This document shows, piece by piece, positions 14,622-22,679 of a stretch of 64,000 nt of DNA. The number at the start of each line of letters is the position of its first letter. Position 1 is the stretch's first letter. The notes below the pieces were generated by a model, which worked only from the letters and a program-made list of their open reading frames with translations, had not been told where the DNA came from and ran no database searches. Source of the stretch: Patescibacteria group bacterium (GTDB lineage Bacteria; Patescibacteria; Paceibacteria; UBA6257; 2-01-FULL-56-20); NCBI GenBank assembly GCA_024654525.1, contig JANLHI010000030.1:62001-126000 (forward strand). The letters are read 5' to 3'. The translations under genes were made by a program, and so were the position numbers.

Positions 14622-14897
14622 ATGGATGAAACTACGATTGTACTCAAAACAAGCAAAAAACTCCGCGATGAGGCGAAATCGGTTGCAAAAGAGCTTGGCG
14701 TGCCGCTCACGACGGTCTTGAACGGTATGATGCGGCAGTTTGTGCGTGAGAAAAAATTTTCCGTTTCGGCGTCGCCTGCGCCGACGAAAGAAAAAATTGC
14801 GTTGTGGGAAAATATAAGCGCCGAGATGGACAGGGATGCGAAGCGGAAAATGTTTGGCAATGTTGAGGATTTGCTAAAAGATTTACGCCTGCGGTGA
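14622..14897 (+). CDS. RelB/DinJ-type antitoxin
   Basis: A 91-aa protein. The N-terminus is a ribbon-helix-helix: TIVLKTSKKLRDEAKSVAKELG, then VPLTTVLNGMMRQFV, the typical DinJ/RelB DNA-binding fold. The C-terminal half is charged and helical and would bind the toxin. The ATG at 14622 is preferred over 14586 because the promoter and palindrome end at 14613. Its stop overlaps the toxin GTG by 4 bp. The pair sits between uvrA and an unknown small gene. Confidence 0.82.
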   Translation: MDETTIVLKTSKKLRDEAKSVAKELGVPLTTVLNGMMRQFVREKKFSVSASPAPTKEKIALWENISAEMDRDAKRKMFGNVEDLLKDLRLR

Positions 14898-15157
14898 TTT
14901 TCTCGCCAAGCAACCAATTCAAAAAGAAGGCGGAAAAACTGCCAAAGAAAATACAACAGGCGCTTGTGGATCATCTGCGTCTTTTTTCGAGCGACCCGTT
15001 CAACGTGCTTTTAAACAATCATTTGATCCACGGCTCAATGCGTTCCTATCGTAGTATTAATGTCACCGGCGACTGGCGACTTATCTATGAGCAATATGAC
15101 GAGCATACCATGCGTCTGATTGACATAGACACGCATAGCAAGCTTTATGGCAAATAG
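14894..15157 (+). CDS. RelE-superfamily toxin, YafQ-like
   Basis: An 87-aa protein starting at a GTG that overlaps the antitoxin stop (GTGA). Features of the YafQ branch: KKKAEKLPKKIQQAL, LHGSMRSYRSINVTGDWRLIYE and a C-terminal LIDIDTHSKLYG with the catalytic-type His. YafQ-type toxins cut mRNA on the ribosome. Together with the upstream gene it is a standard type II toxin-antitoxin module. Confidence 0.8.
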   Translation: MIFSPSNQFKKKAEKLPKKIQQALVDHLRLFSSDPFNVLLNNHLIHGSMRSYRSINVTGDWRLIYEQYDEHTMRLIDIDTHSKLYGK

Positions 15158-15187
15158 CCCTTATTTTACAATGCCCTGCCCGTTTTA

Positions 15188-15234
15188 TTGACAAAATGGC
15201 ATATTTTGTGTTATAATACAAACCGTAATTACGG
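15188..15234 (+). promoter_or_regulatory. Consensus promoter plus start-site palindrome
   Basis: Perfect TTGACA (15188-15193), 18-nt spacer, perfect TATAAT (15212-15217). The palindrome CCGTAATTACGG (15223-15234) covers the expected start of transcription and could be an operator. The ~140-nt leader that follows contains GGCAAG/CTTGCC pairing and no ORF. Confidence 0.7.
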
Positions 15235-15365
15235 CAAGTAGCTTGCTATGAGCTTGCCGAGGTAGTGGATTCATAGAGCATAGCTTGCAGTGAGTTTATC
15301 GAACTGTTCTTTGTAAAATAGTTTTGCATAGCGCTTTGTTTCTTCTCTCAAGGAAATGGAGCACT

Positions 15366-15575
15366 ATGCAAAACCATCCAAAAATAGGAGATGTGGTGGA
15401 GTTTGTCCATCCATTTCGCGGACATACGGTTGTGGGCACGTTCAAGGGAATTGTGGATGATTTCTACTTCATTAATGACGTAAAGAATGGTTCGCCACAC
15501 TTTTTGGCAATCGTAACCGCGAAAATGTTCAATTTCCGCGTGATTGGCTCTGATGAGTCGAGTCATGCAGAATAA
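15366..15575 (+). CDS. Small beta-rich protein of unknown function
   Basis: A 69-aa protein (MQNHPKIGDVVEFVHPF at the start) with a pattern of alternating hydrophobic strands, PFRGHTVVGTFKGIVDDFYF, resembling a small barrel. The ATG at 15366 has an SD-like AAGGAAATGGAG just upstream, unlike most genes here. It has its own consensus promoter and two terminators, so it is an independent unit. No family recognised. Confidence 0.55.
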   Translation: MQNHPKIGDVVEFVHPFRGHTVVGTFKGIVDDFYFINDVKNGSPHFLAIVTAKMFNFRVIGSDESSHAE

Positions 15576-15580
15576 ATTGG

Positions 15581-15668
15581 ATTCTCTCGCTTGTCGGTCA
15601 AGCGAGAGAATAAAACCAACAACAACTTTAACCAACGGGAGGATGCGAAAACGCACCCTCCTTTTGTT
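15581..15668 (+). terminator. Two tandem terminators
   Basis: First, ATTCTCTCGCTTG pairs with CAAGCGAGAGAAT (15581-15611). Second, GGAGG-A-TGCG / CGCA-C-CCTCC (15638-15661) is followed by TTTTGTTTTG. Confidence 0.8.
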
Positions 15669-15702
15669 TTGATATTCCAGATTTTTTTGATAATATCAGG
15701 AT

Positions 15703-16131
15703 ATGGATTTCAATCTGGATAAAATAAAAAAAGCGCAATTCGCGCGGACGGTGAAACGCCTTGGCATTACGATGGTGGTGCTTTTCGGTTCCGCCGCGAC
15801 AGGGAGTAAGAAGCCGGAAGACATTGATCTTATGGTGTTTTTGAGTGACGAGGTGAGGGAAAAAACGCTTGCGGATTTTGGGAGGCAGAACGAGGTTGCT
15901 GAAACGCTCGCTGATTTTTTGGGAGTGTATTCAGACAAGCTTGATGTTCTTTTTATGAGCAACCGCATCTCACCTCTCCTCGCATATCACGTTGCCCGCG
16001 ATGGAAAATTATTGTTTGGTTCGGAAAAGGAATTTATGCGTTTTCAGCTTTTTGCGGTGAAAATCTTTCAAGATGCCGAGAAATTTCGCACCGCGCAAGA
16101 GAACTATCTTCAACGTATCTATGCTCGATAA
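15703..16131 (+). CDS. MntA-type nucleotidyltransferase antitoxin
   Basis: A 142-aa protein with the minimal nucleotidyltransferase motif VVLFGSAATGSKKPEDIDLMVF (GS-X9-DxD, about 27-48). These proteins AMPylate and so neutralise HEPN toxins in MntA/HepT (type VII) modules. The HEPN gene follows with an 11-bp overlap, which supports that role. The C-terminal ~80 residues are helical. Confidence 0.82.
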   Translation: MDFNLDKIKKAQFARTVKRLGITMVVLFGSAATGSKKPEDIDLMVFLSDEVREKTLADFGRQNEVAETLADFLGVYSDKLDVLFMSNRISPLLAYHVARDGKLLFGSEKEFMRFQLFAVKIFQDAEKFRTAQENYLQRIYAR

Positions 16132-16543
16132 AATTCTGGTAAAGAAAAAGCTTGCAAATCTTGGCAAATATCTCAACGAACTTGAACCGATTCTTAAACT
16201 TTCCTACGAAGAGTTTGTGAAAAACTATCGCGAAATTCGGACTGCGGAGAGGGACTTTCAGCTCATTGTGGATGCGGCAGTAGATATCAATGTGCACCTT
16301 CTTCTTAATTCCGGTCAGCAACCCCCCGAAAAAAATTATGAATCATTCATCGCACTCGAAAAGACCGGTGTATTGTCTGAAACGCAGGCAAAAGGCATCG
16401 CGCCTTCCGCAGGACTTCGCAACCGTTTGGTACACGAATACGATGAGATTAATCCCGAGATTCTCCACCGCTCGCTCAAGAAATTCGTGAAAAGTTATAA
16501 GGAATATGGCATGCTGATTTTGCGGTATTTGGACGGGAAATAG
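16121..16543 (+). CDS. HepT-type HEPN toxin (RNase)
   Basis: A 140-aa all-helical protein. GLRNRLVHEYDEI near residue 103 has the R-X4-H-x-Y motif that is the HEPN RNase active site and the site of AMPylation on Tyr. ERDFQLIVDAAVDINVHLL is the usual DUF86 helix. The ATG at 16121 overlaps the end of the MntA gene. An earlier in-frame start (16073) would overlap much more and is unlikely. Confidence 0.82.
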   Translation: MLDKILVKKKLANLGKYLNELEPILKLSYEEFVKNYREIRTAERDFQLIVDAAVDINVHLLLNSGQQPPEKNYESFIALEKTGVLSETQAKGIAPSAGLRNRLVHEYDEINPEILHRSLKKFVKSYKEYGMLILRYLDGK

Positions 16544-16581
16544 GGCGGTTTCGTTCTTCCTCCTTTGCTTTTTAAAGGGTC

Positions 16582-16617
16582 AAGGTTCAACTTTTGGCAA
16601 TCTTAAGGTTGAACCTT
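16582..16617 (+). repeat. AAGGTT repeat upstream of uvrC
   Basis: AAGGTTCAA (16582-16590) and TTGAACCTT (16609-16617) form a 9-bp inverted repeat of the family found in uvrA, uvrC and nth. Its right end overlaps the -10 box TATACT (16617-16622) of uvrC. Confidence 0.7.
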
Positions 16618-16630
16618 ATACTGTGAGCGC

Positions 16631-17998
16631 ATGACGGACTTCGAAAAATTAAAAGAAAAAGTGATACGCGATTTTCCCGAAGCGCCGGGGGTGTATATCA
16701 TGCATGGAAATTCAACCCGCCTCCGCGGAATACGTTCCGGTCCGCTTCGCCGAAGCTCCAACGAGGCGAGCGAGGCAAAGGGCGAGATTCTTTATATCGG
16801 CAAGGCGGGAAATTTGCGCCGGAGGGTTTTGAGTTATTTTTTGAAAATTCAGAAAACAAGGACTCCCAATATTTTGGAAATCAGACTTCCTGAGGGAGGT
16901 CCGACTTCCGGGAGGATAGAGAAGCTCATGCAGGAAGTGAGAGAAATTACGTATAAAGAAACAGATACTGCGCTTGAGGCGCTTATTTTAGAATCCCGGC
17001 TCATTAAAAAAGAGCATCCTTTTTTTAATATTAGAGAACAAGATGATAAAAGTTTTCTTTATGTGATGATTACTCATGAAGATTTTCCGCGTGTAGTGCT
17101 GGTGCGGGGAAAGGATTTGAATGTGACAGAGAAAGGGAAAGTATTCGGACCATTTACTTCGGGTACGAGCATTCGCGAGGCGATGAGGATTTTGAGAAGG
17201 ATATTTCCGTGGAGTGTACATCCCAAACTCAAGAAGCAAGGAATAGGGAGTAAGGAGAAGGAAAATAAACCATGTTTTGAGTATGAGCTGGGATTGTGTC
17301 CCGGGACGTGTATTGGAGAAGTGAATAAGGCAGAGTATCGGAAGAACATTCGGCGGCTTATTCGCGTCTTTGAAGGCAAGAAAAATCGTGTCGTTCAAGA
17401 GATTGAGCGCGAAATGCAGAAGGCGAGTAAGGAGCTTGAATTTGAGAAAGCATCTCGTTTGAGAAAGCAGGTTTTCGCGTTGCAACATATTCAGGATATT
17501 GCGCTTATCGGCGAAAATTCTTTAAGGTTTAACCTTGGGGATTCGAAGGTTAAACCTTCGGTGCGAATTGAAGGTTATGATATTTCAAACATTTCCGGAG
17601 CATCCGCGGTCGGAGTAATGGTGGTGTTCTGTGGTGATGTGCCGGATAAAGCCGAATATAGAAAGTTTAAAATAAAAACAATTACAAAGTCGAATGATGT
17701 AGGAATGATCAAAGAAGTTCTCCAAAGGCGATTTAAAAATTCATGGCCGTTGCCACAAGTGATTTTAATTGATGGAGGTCGGGGACAGGTGAACGTTACA
17801 AAATCAGTGCTTTATGAAAAGGGATTGGAAATTCCGGTAGTGGGTATTGCAAAGGGCTCTGAACGGAAAAGAAATGATTTTCTTGGCAAGGTTCCCAAAG
17901 AAATCTCAAAAGAAATACTTATTAAAGTTCGTGACGAGGCACATCGTTTTGCAATTGCGTACCATAAGAAATTAAGGAGTATTCGTACATTTCAATAA
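16631..17998 (+). CDS. uvrC: Excinuclease ABC subunit C, short form with insertions
   Basis: 455 aa; typical UvrC is about 600. The GIY-YIG nuclease is present (PGVYIM, ILYIGKAGNLRRRV, ETDTALEALILE) but a 23-residue repeat-derived insertion (28-50) splits GVY from YIG. A UVR motif lies at about 255-290. The RNase H-like 5' nuclease region has GYDISNISG and DGGRGQVN. The C-terminal helix-hairpin-helix pair is missing. Further insertions are at about 81-96 and 298-310. TATACT ends 9 nt before the ATG. Confidence 0.94.
   Translation: MTDFEKLKEKVIRDFPEAPGVYIMHGNSTRLRGIRSGPLRRSSNEASEAKGEILYIGKAGNLRRRVLSYFLKIQKTRTPNILEIRLPEGGPTSGRIEKLMQEVREITYKETDTALEALILESRLIKKEHPFFNIREQDDKSFLYVMITHEDFPRVVLVRGKDLNVTEKGKVFGPFTSGTSIREAMRILRRIFPWSVHPKLKKQGIGSKEKENKPCFEYELGLCPGTCIGEVNKAEYRKNIRRLIRVFEGKKNRVVQEIEREMQKASKELEFEKASRLRKQVFALQHIQDIALIGENSLRFNLGDSKVKPSVRIEGYDISNISGASAVGVMVVFCGDVPDKAEYRKFKIKTITKSNDVGMIKEVLQRRFKNSWPLPQVILIDGGRGQVNVTKSVLYEKGLEIPVVGIAKGSERKRNDFLGKVPKEISKEILIKVRDEAHRFAIAYHKKLRSIRTFQ
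16712..16780 (+). repeat. 69-bp in-frame repeat composite in the uvrC GIY-YIG domain
   Basis: Encodes STRLRGIRSGPLRRSSNEAS plus EAK between GVYIM and ILYIG. It contains CCGCGGAATACGTTCCGG and GCTTCGCCGAAGC palindromic pieces, and a GCGAGCGAGG tail. Normal UvrC has only a short turn here. Confidence 0.7.
16871..16918 (+). repeat. Second in-frame insertion in uvrC
   Basis: CCTGAGGGAGGTCCGACTTC and the following CGGGAGG encode LPEGGPTSGR between the GIY-YIG strand region and the conserved EKLMQEVREITYKETDT. The GGTCCGACTTCC core looks like a repeat I associate with CPR genomes. Confidence 0.5.
17524..17558 (+). repeat. AAGGTT repeat inside uvrC
   Basis: AAGGTTTAACCTT (17524-17536) and AAGGTTAAACCTT (17546-17558) flank a 9-nt spacer. 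It encodes LRFNLGDSKVKPS just before the conserved IEGYDISNISG, again in frame. Confidence 0.8.
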
Positions 17999-18161
17999 TG
18001 TTGCGAGCCGCCTCGTTATACCGTTACTTTCCCAAAGTTATTTTGGTAAGGTCACTCCAGTGACAAGTATATGTCCCATATTATCTTGTGTTTTCGTGTC
18101 GCTATTCATATCATGCCCTTTACGTTGTGCTTCTATGAAAATATCGTATAGAGTATAGGTT

Positions 18162-18734
18162 GTGAAACAAGATAAAATTATACAATCCCTTGCCGATGAC
18201 CGGCTTATCAAATCCTTGAAAAAAGGGGGTGTAGCGGTACTTGCTACGGATACTATCTATGGAGTGGTCGCCTCGGCATACGATGCCGAGGCGGTAGCGC
18301 GAATATATAGATTAAAGAAAAGGAATCCTAAAAAACCATCTATTGTTTTAATTGCTACGACTCAAGATATTTCCCGCTTTAATGTGCGTGTGGCACCGTC
18401 TGTAGCGCGGTTTCTCCGTGGTGTGTGGCCGGGGCGTGTAAGTGTGGCGCTTTCCACTAAAGGAAGTAAATTTAAATATCTTCATTGTGGGACGGGATAT
18501 ATTGCATTTCGTGTACCGCTCAAAAAAGCGTTAAGAGAATTGATTGTAAAAACGGGACCACTTGTGGCGCCGTCCGCGAATATTGAAGGAAAACCACCAG
18601 CGAAAACCGTGCGTGAGGCACAGGAGTATTTTGGAGATAACGTGGATTGGTATGTGGACGGAGCGAGGGTAGAGCGCAAGCCGTCTAGGCTCGTAAAAAT
18701 CCTTGAAGGAAAACCAGTAATAATGAGGGGGTAG
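18162..18734 (+). CDS. tsaC: Threonylcarbamoyl-AMP synthase (Sua5/YrdC family)
   Basis: A 190-aa single-domain protein making threonylcarbamoyl-AMP from Thr, bicarbonate and ATP for the t6A37 modification of ANN-decoding tRNAs. Motifs: GGVAVLATDTIYGVVASA, the RLKKRNPKKPSIVLI nucleotide-binding KRxxxKP region, and GPLVAPSANIEGKPP. It starts at a GTG (18162) 9 nt after a TATAGA box. The C-terminal Sua5 extension is absent. Confidence 0.92.
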   Translation: MKQDKIIQSLADDRLIKSLKKGGVAVLATDTIYGVVASAYDAEAVARIYRLKKRNPKKPSIVLIATTQDISRFNVRVAPSVARFLRGVWPGRVSVALSTKGSKFKYLHCGTGYIAFRVPLKKALRELIVKTGPLVAPSANIEGKPPAKTVREAQEYFGDNVDWYVDGARVERKPSRLVKILEGKPVIMRG

Positions 18735-18785
18735 TAGCTTATTTTTGTAAAATAATTTTTTAGACGTGAGAATATCGTAATGGTT

Positions 18786-18791
18786 TATAAT
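18786..18791 (+). promoter_or_regulatory. -10 box of the FAD oxidase gene
   Basis: A perfect TATAAT ending 8 nt before the ATG at 18800; the expected start of transcription (18798) leaves a 2-nt leader. Confidence 0.55.
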
Positions 18792-18799
18792 TATACACA

Positions 18800-20449
18800 A
18801 TGATTACCGAAGAATTAAAAGCTGGGTTTAGAGGAGATATTGCAACCGATGATGCAACGCTTGAGTCGCATAGTCGCGATTATTCCATTTTCAAAGTACG
18901 CCCGTTGATGGTAGTGTTTCCGCGCGATGTAGATGATGTGAAGAGACTAGTGCGTTTCGTGGAAGAAAAACGAAAGAAAAAAGAATATTTTACACTCACT
19001 GCGCGTGCGGCGGGGACCGATATGACGGGAGGGCCTCTTTCAGAATCAATCGTGGTGAATTTTACGCGGTATATGAACCGCATTAAGGAAATTGGAAAGG
19101 ATTATGTAGTAGTGGAACCAGGGGTCTATTTCCGCGATCTTGAACCGGAACTTGCAAAAAAAGGGCTTATGTATCCCGCGTATCCCGCATCAAAGGATTT
19201 TTGCGCTATAGGGGGAATAGTAATGAACAATTCCGGAGGAGAAAAAACGCTTCTCTATGGAAAAACGGAACGATATGTAGATGGACTAAAGATGGTGCTT
19301 GCGGATGGGGAAGAACACGCTATCGTGCCGGTTTCGCGGGGATCTCTTATTGCGCGATCAAAGAAACGAGATTTTGAATCGCAGACATGGAGAAAACTTA
19401 AGCAGATTGTGGAAAAGAATGCCGAGGAAATCTCTCGTGCACAGCCGGATGTTTCTAAAAATTCCTCCGGATATTCTTTGTGGAATGTGTGGAACGGAAC
19501 GACTCTTGACCCGATAAGGCTCTTTGTGGGTTCCCAGGGGACATTGGGACTTATGACGGAGGTGAAATTACATCTTGTCCCGATGCCGAAATATAGTCGG
19601 CTTGTGGTGATTTTTCTCCGCACTCTTTCTCCGGTTGCGGATTTGGTGAATGAACTTCTTGAGTTTAAGCCGGAAAGTATTGAATCGTACGATGATAAAA
19701 CATTTGGCATCGCATTACGTTTTCTTCCCAGTTTATTTCGGTCGATGAAAGGAAGTTTTCTGAAACTTTTATGGGAATTTCTTCCGGAAGTGGGCATGAT
19801 GATTCGCAGTGGAGGAATGCCGAAAATGGTGATGTTGGTGTCATTTACCGCCGAAAGCGAGGCGGATCTTCAAGACACGATAACCGCGGTGACGGGAAGA
19901 ATTCGGAAAAAATTCAAGGTTTCGGTTCGTGCGGTACGTGATGCGCAGGAGGAGGAAAAATACTGGACAATCAGACGGCAAAGTTTCGCATTGCTCCATG
20001 GTCATATTAAAAATCGTGACACTGCGCCATTTATCGATGATATTGTCGTGCGTCCGAGATATCTTCCTGATTTTTTACCGAAGTTAAACGCTATTCTCGA
20101 TAAATACAAACAGCATCTTATTTATACAATTGCGGGGCATCCCGGTGACGGGAATTTCCATATTATTCCGCTTATGGATCTTAAAAATCCTGAGGTGAGG
20201 TCTCTTATCCCGATAATTTCCGAAGAAGTATATGAACTTGTGCTTCAGTATCATGGTTCCATTACTGCCGAGCATAACGACGGTATTATTCGCACACCGT
20301 ATATTGCAAGAATGTATGGGGAGGACATGGCGAGAATTTTTATGGAAGTCAAAACACTTTTCGACCCTCATGGAATTTTTAATCCCGGCAAGAAAGTGGG
20401 AGGAACGATTAAGTACGCGATGGATCATATCAAGAGTAATCGCGAATAA
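18800..20449 (+). CDS. FAD-binding oxidase, GlcD / D-lactate dehydrogenase-like
   Basis: A 549-aa flavoprotein of the VAO superfamily. The N-terminal PCMH FAD domain has VFPRDVDDVKRLV, RAAGTDMTGGPLSESIVV and CAIGGIVMNNSGGEKTLLYG. The C-terminal cap domain has IAGHPGDGNFH, with the substrate/metal His pair, and TAEHNDGIIRTPYI. FNPGKK is the usual end. Such enzymes oxidise D-2-hydroxyacids (D-lactate, glycolate) and pass electrons to an acceptor. No second subunit or iron-sulphur gene is near. Confidence 0.88.
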   Translation: MITEELKAGFRGDIATDDATLESHSRDYSIFKVRPLMVVFPRDVDDVKRLVRFVEEKRKKKEYFTLTARAAGTDMTGGPLSESIVVNFTRYMNRIKEIGKDYVVVEPGVYFRDLEPELAKKGLMYPAYPASKDFCAIGGIVMNNSGGEKTLLYGKTERYVDGLKMVLADGEEHAIVPVSRGSLIARSKKRDFESQTWRKLKQIVEKNAEEISRAQPDVSKNSSGYSLWNVWNGTTLDPIRLFVGSQGTLGLMTEVKLHLVPMPKYSRLVVIFLRTLSPVADLVNELLEFKPESIESYDDKTFGIALRFLPSLFRSMKGSFLKLLWEFLPEVGMMIRSGGMPKMVMLVSFTAESEADLQDTITAVTGRIRKKFKVSVRAVRDAQEEEKYWTIRRQSFALLHGHIKNRDTAPFIDDIVVRPRYLPDFLPKLNAILDKYKQHLIYTIAGHPGDGNFHIIPLMDLKNPEVRSLIPIISEEVYELVLQYHGSITAEHNDGIIRTPYIARMYGEDMARIFMEVKTLFDPHGIFNPGKKVGGTIKYAMDHIKSNRE

Positions 20450-20537
20450 TGTGTATTCGGATTCAATAACGCAAATCTATTTATGGTGACTTGTTGTATT
20501 GTGTATAACAATTCGCGATATTTGTGATTATTCTTTC

Positions 20538-21281
20538 ATGTATCAGCTTCCCGAGTTTCTCAAATTTCCCAAACTTTTTCATGCGATTTCGGATGTTTCG
20601 GACGGAAATATGTCGTTTCAGTGGGGAAAGGAAGAAGAAGTGTCGAAGAATAGAATGGTATTTCTGAAAAAAATGGGTATTCGGATTGAAGATTGTATAG
20701 GTACGAGTCTGGATCATAAAATTGAAGTAACACGGGTTACTTCCGCGCATCGCGGAGCGGGAATGTGCCAACGAGAAGGCGCGGTAGTGGGAGATGCATT
20801 TTTTATCGACACTCCCAGTGCATTCCTTTTTCTTTTGACCGGAGATTGTTTGCCGGTTATTTTTTATGACCCTGTACATGCGGTGGCGGGACTTGCGCAC
20901 GTGAGCCGTCATAATACGCCTCAATTCTTTATGAAAGAAATATTGAAAAAAATGAAAGAATGGCATGGATCGAATCCAAGGGATGTAATAATCGGAATCG
21001 GACCGGGGGTACGTAAGGAGTCATATGTATTTACGCGTGCGGTATGCGAAATACTTACTCCCGTATGGAAGGAATTTGCGGTCGCGCGACAGGAAGGGAG
21101 TTGTGCGTTGGATATCGTAGGGTGGAATGTCGCTCAATTGATGTGCGCAGGAGTACAAGAGGGGAATATCAGCATTGCACCTTACGATACTATCAATGAT
21201 GTCCGTTTCTTCTCGCATTATCGCAGTAATAATACCGGAGAATCAGAAGGGAGATTTACCACAGTTATAGGATTACAATAG
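20538..21281 (+). CDS. YfiH/YlmD-family laccase-domain protein
   Basis: A 247-aa protein of the PgeF family (purine nucleoside phosphorylase activity, peptidoglycan editing in E. coli). GDCLPVIFYDP keeps the metal-binding Cys, and GLAHVSRHN has the His of the usual AHAGWRG motif although the motif is altered. IGIGPGVRKESYVF is conserved. A TGT-GATTAT extended -10 box ends 7 nt before the ATG at 20538, so I chose that start over 20499. Acylphosphatase follows after 4 nt. Confidence 0.82.
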   Translation: MYQLPEFLKFPKLFHAISDVSDGNMSFQWGKEEEVSKNRMVFLKKMGIRIEDCIGTSLDHKIEVTRVTSAHRGAGMCQREGAVVGDAFFIDTPSAFLFLLTGDCLPVIFYDPVHAVAGLAHVSRHNTPQFFMKEILKKMKEWHGSNPRDVIIGIGPGVRKESYVFTRAVCEILTPVWKEFAVARQEGSCALDIVGWNVAQLMCAGVQEGNISIAPYDTINDVRFFSHYRSNNTGESEGRFTTVIGLQ

Positions 21282-21285
21282 TCAT

Positions 21286-21561
21286 ATGGAAGCCCCCGTT
21301 TCATTTTGCGCAACAATATCCGGAAAAGTGCAAGGCGTAGGTTTTCGTTATGCAGTATATCGAGAGGCTAAAAAACTTGGAGTTCGTGGATTTATAAAAA
21401 ATAAAAAAGACGGAAGCGTATATCTTGAAGCGGAGGGGAGTAGCGAAGTAATCAAGGATTTTTTCCAGTGGTGCCGGAGTGTTCAAAAAAACGCACAAAT
21501 TGAGAATATTGAGTTTGCTTCGTGCGCAATTCGAGGATTTTCTGGGTTTGAGATACAATAG
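21286..21561 (+). CDS. acyP: Acylphosphatase
   Basis: A 91-aa protein of normal length. GKVQGVGFRYAVYREAKKLG carries the phosphate loop with catalytic Arg, and GFIKNKKDGSVYLEAEG carries the catalytic Asn. It hydrolyses acylphosphates. It lies between the YfiH-like gene (4 nt) and the sugar isomerase gene (5 nt), so all three are one operon. Confidence 0.92.
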   Translation: MEAPVSFCATISGKVQGVGFRYAVYREAKKLGVRGFIKNKKDGSVYLEAEGSSEVIKDFFQWCRSVQKNAQIENIEFASCAIRGFSGFEIQ

Positions 21562-21566
21562 AGCAT

Positions 21567-22577
21567 ATGATGTACGATGCAATTAAACGCTTTCACGAAC
21601 AGTTTGAGTTTCAACCGAAAATAGAAAATGCCAAAGAGTTGGAGAAATTTCGGCGCATAAAAAAATCGAATTCCCCGCATCAATGGTCGGTGGGATTTGT
21701 TGTTGCGGGGATGGGAGGATCCCATCTTGCCGCCGATTTACTTCGTGCCATACATCCCGAATATGATATATTGATTCACTCTGATTATGGTTTGCCGAAG
21801 GGTGATATTAAAAACAGGCTTATTATTATAAGTTCGTATTCCGGAAATACCGAAGAGGCAATCAGTGCGTTTGAGGAAGCGCGTAAAAGAAAATTGCCGT
21901 GTGCGGCAATTGCCACAGGAGGAAAACTTCTCGAATATGCAAAAAAATCAGGTGTTCCTTATGTCCAACTTCCGGATCTCGGACTTGAGCCTCGCGTAGC
22001 GTTGGGTTTGAGTCTCCTCGCGCTTTTTGCTCTTGTGGGTGCACGGACTGCGCTTCGCACCGCTTCGAAACTTTCGCATATCCTCCGTCCTTCCGTATAT
22101 GAGTCGCGGGGCAAAAAGTTCTCCACGGTGTTTTTAGGAAAAGTTCCCATTATATATGCGTCTGCTCGGAATGTTCATATTGCCTATAACTGGAAAATAA
22201 AATTTAATGAAACGGGAAAGATTCCTGCATATATGAATGTCATTCCGGAATTGAATCATAATGAAATAAACGGATTTGATGTTTCCGAATCTACGCAAGC
22301 GCTTTCTCGGCACTTCCACTTCCTTTTCATTACCGATGAGTTTGATGACGCGCGAGTGCAAAAGCGGATGCGAATTTTGAAGCGGCTTTACCGCGCAAGA
22401 AAATTACAAGTAACCGAAACCGCACTCAAGGGTAAAAGTTTGCTTGAGAGGGCGATTATTTCACTCATCCTTGCTGATTGGACTGCGTATTATACCGCAC
22501 TTGGACATGGAGGGAGTCCTGATGGTGTCCCGATAGTGGATGAGTTCAAAAAACTGATGGAGAGGTCCGATCGATAG
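21567..22577 (+). CDS. Bifunctional phosphoglucose/phosphomannose isomerase-like SIS protein
   Basis: A 336-aa protein with two SIS domains. GMGGSHLAADLL and IISSYSGNTEEAISAFEEA are the sugar-phosphate binding motifs. FNETGKIPAYMNVIPELNHNEINGF matches the PGI/PMI family, with the catalytic Glu and His. It interconverts glucose-6-P or mannose-6-P with fructose-6-P. The preceding 5-nt gap indicates cotranscription with acyP. Confidence 0.88.
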   Translation: MMYDAIKRFHEQFEFQPKIENAKELEKFRRIKKSNSPHQWSVGFVVAGMGGSHLAADLLRAIHPEYDILIHSDYGLPKGDIKNRLIIISSYSGNTEEAISAFEEARKRKLPCAAIATGGKLLEYAKKSGVPYVQLPDLGLEPRVALGLSLLALFALVGARTALRTASKLSHILRPSVYESRGKKFSTVFLGKVPIIYASARNVHIAYNWKIKFNETGKIPAYMNVIPELNHNEINGFDVSESTQALSRHFHFLFITDEFDDARVQKRMRILKRLYRARKLQVTETALKGKSLLERAIISLILADWTAYYTALGHGGSPDGVPIVDEFKKLMERSDR

Positions 22578-22584
22578 CTCGATA

Positions 22585-22613
22585 TTGCATGATATTGTGA
22601 GGAGAGTTATAAC
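22585..22613 (+). promoter_or_regulatory. Promoter of the 22680 gene
   Basis: TTGCAT (22585-22590), a 17-nt spacer and TATAAC (22608-22613). The ~60-nt leader that follows holds two hairpins, CACC/GGTG (about 22620-22637) and TGCGTT/AACGCA (about 22649-22665). Confidence 0.5.
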
Positions 22614-22679
22614 AGAAGCACCTACGAAGGTGGGTGTTTCTTAACAATGCGTTGAAGAACGCACAACAAAAGGCGAGTT

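Noticed and set aside
18269..18291. 23-bp palindrome GCCTCGGCAT-ACG-ATGCCGAGGC in tsaC as another inserted repeat
   Set aside because: The encoded residues ASAYDAEAVARIY fit the normal TsaC sequence without extra length, so it looks like chance or codon choice.
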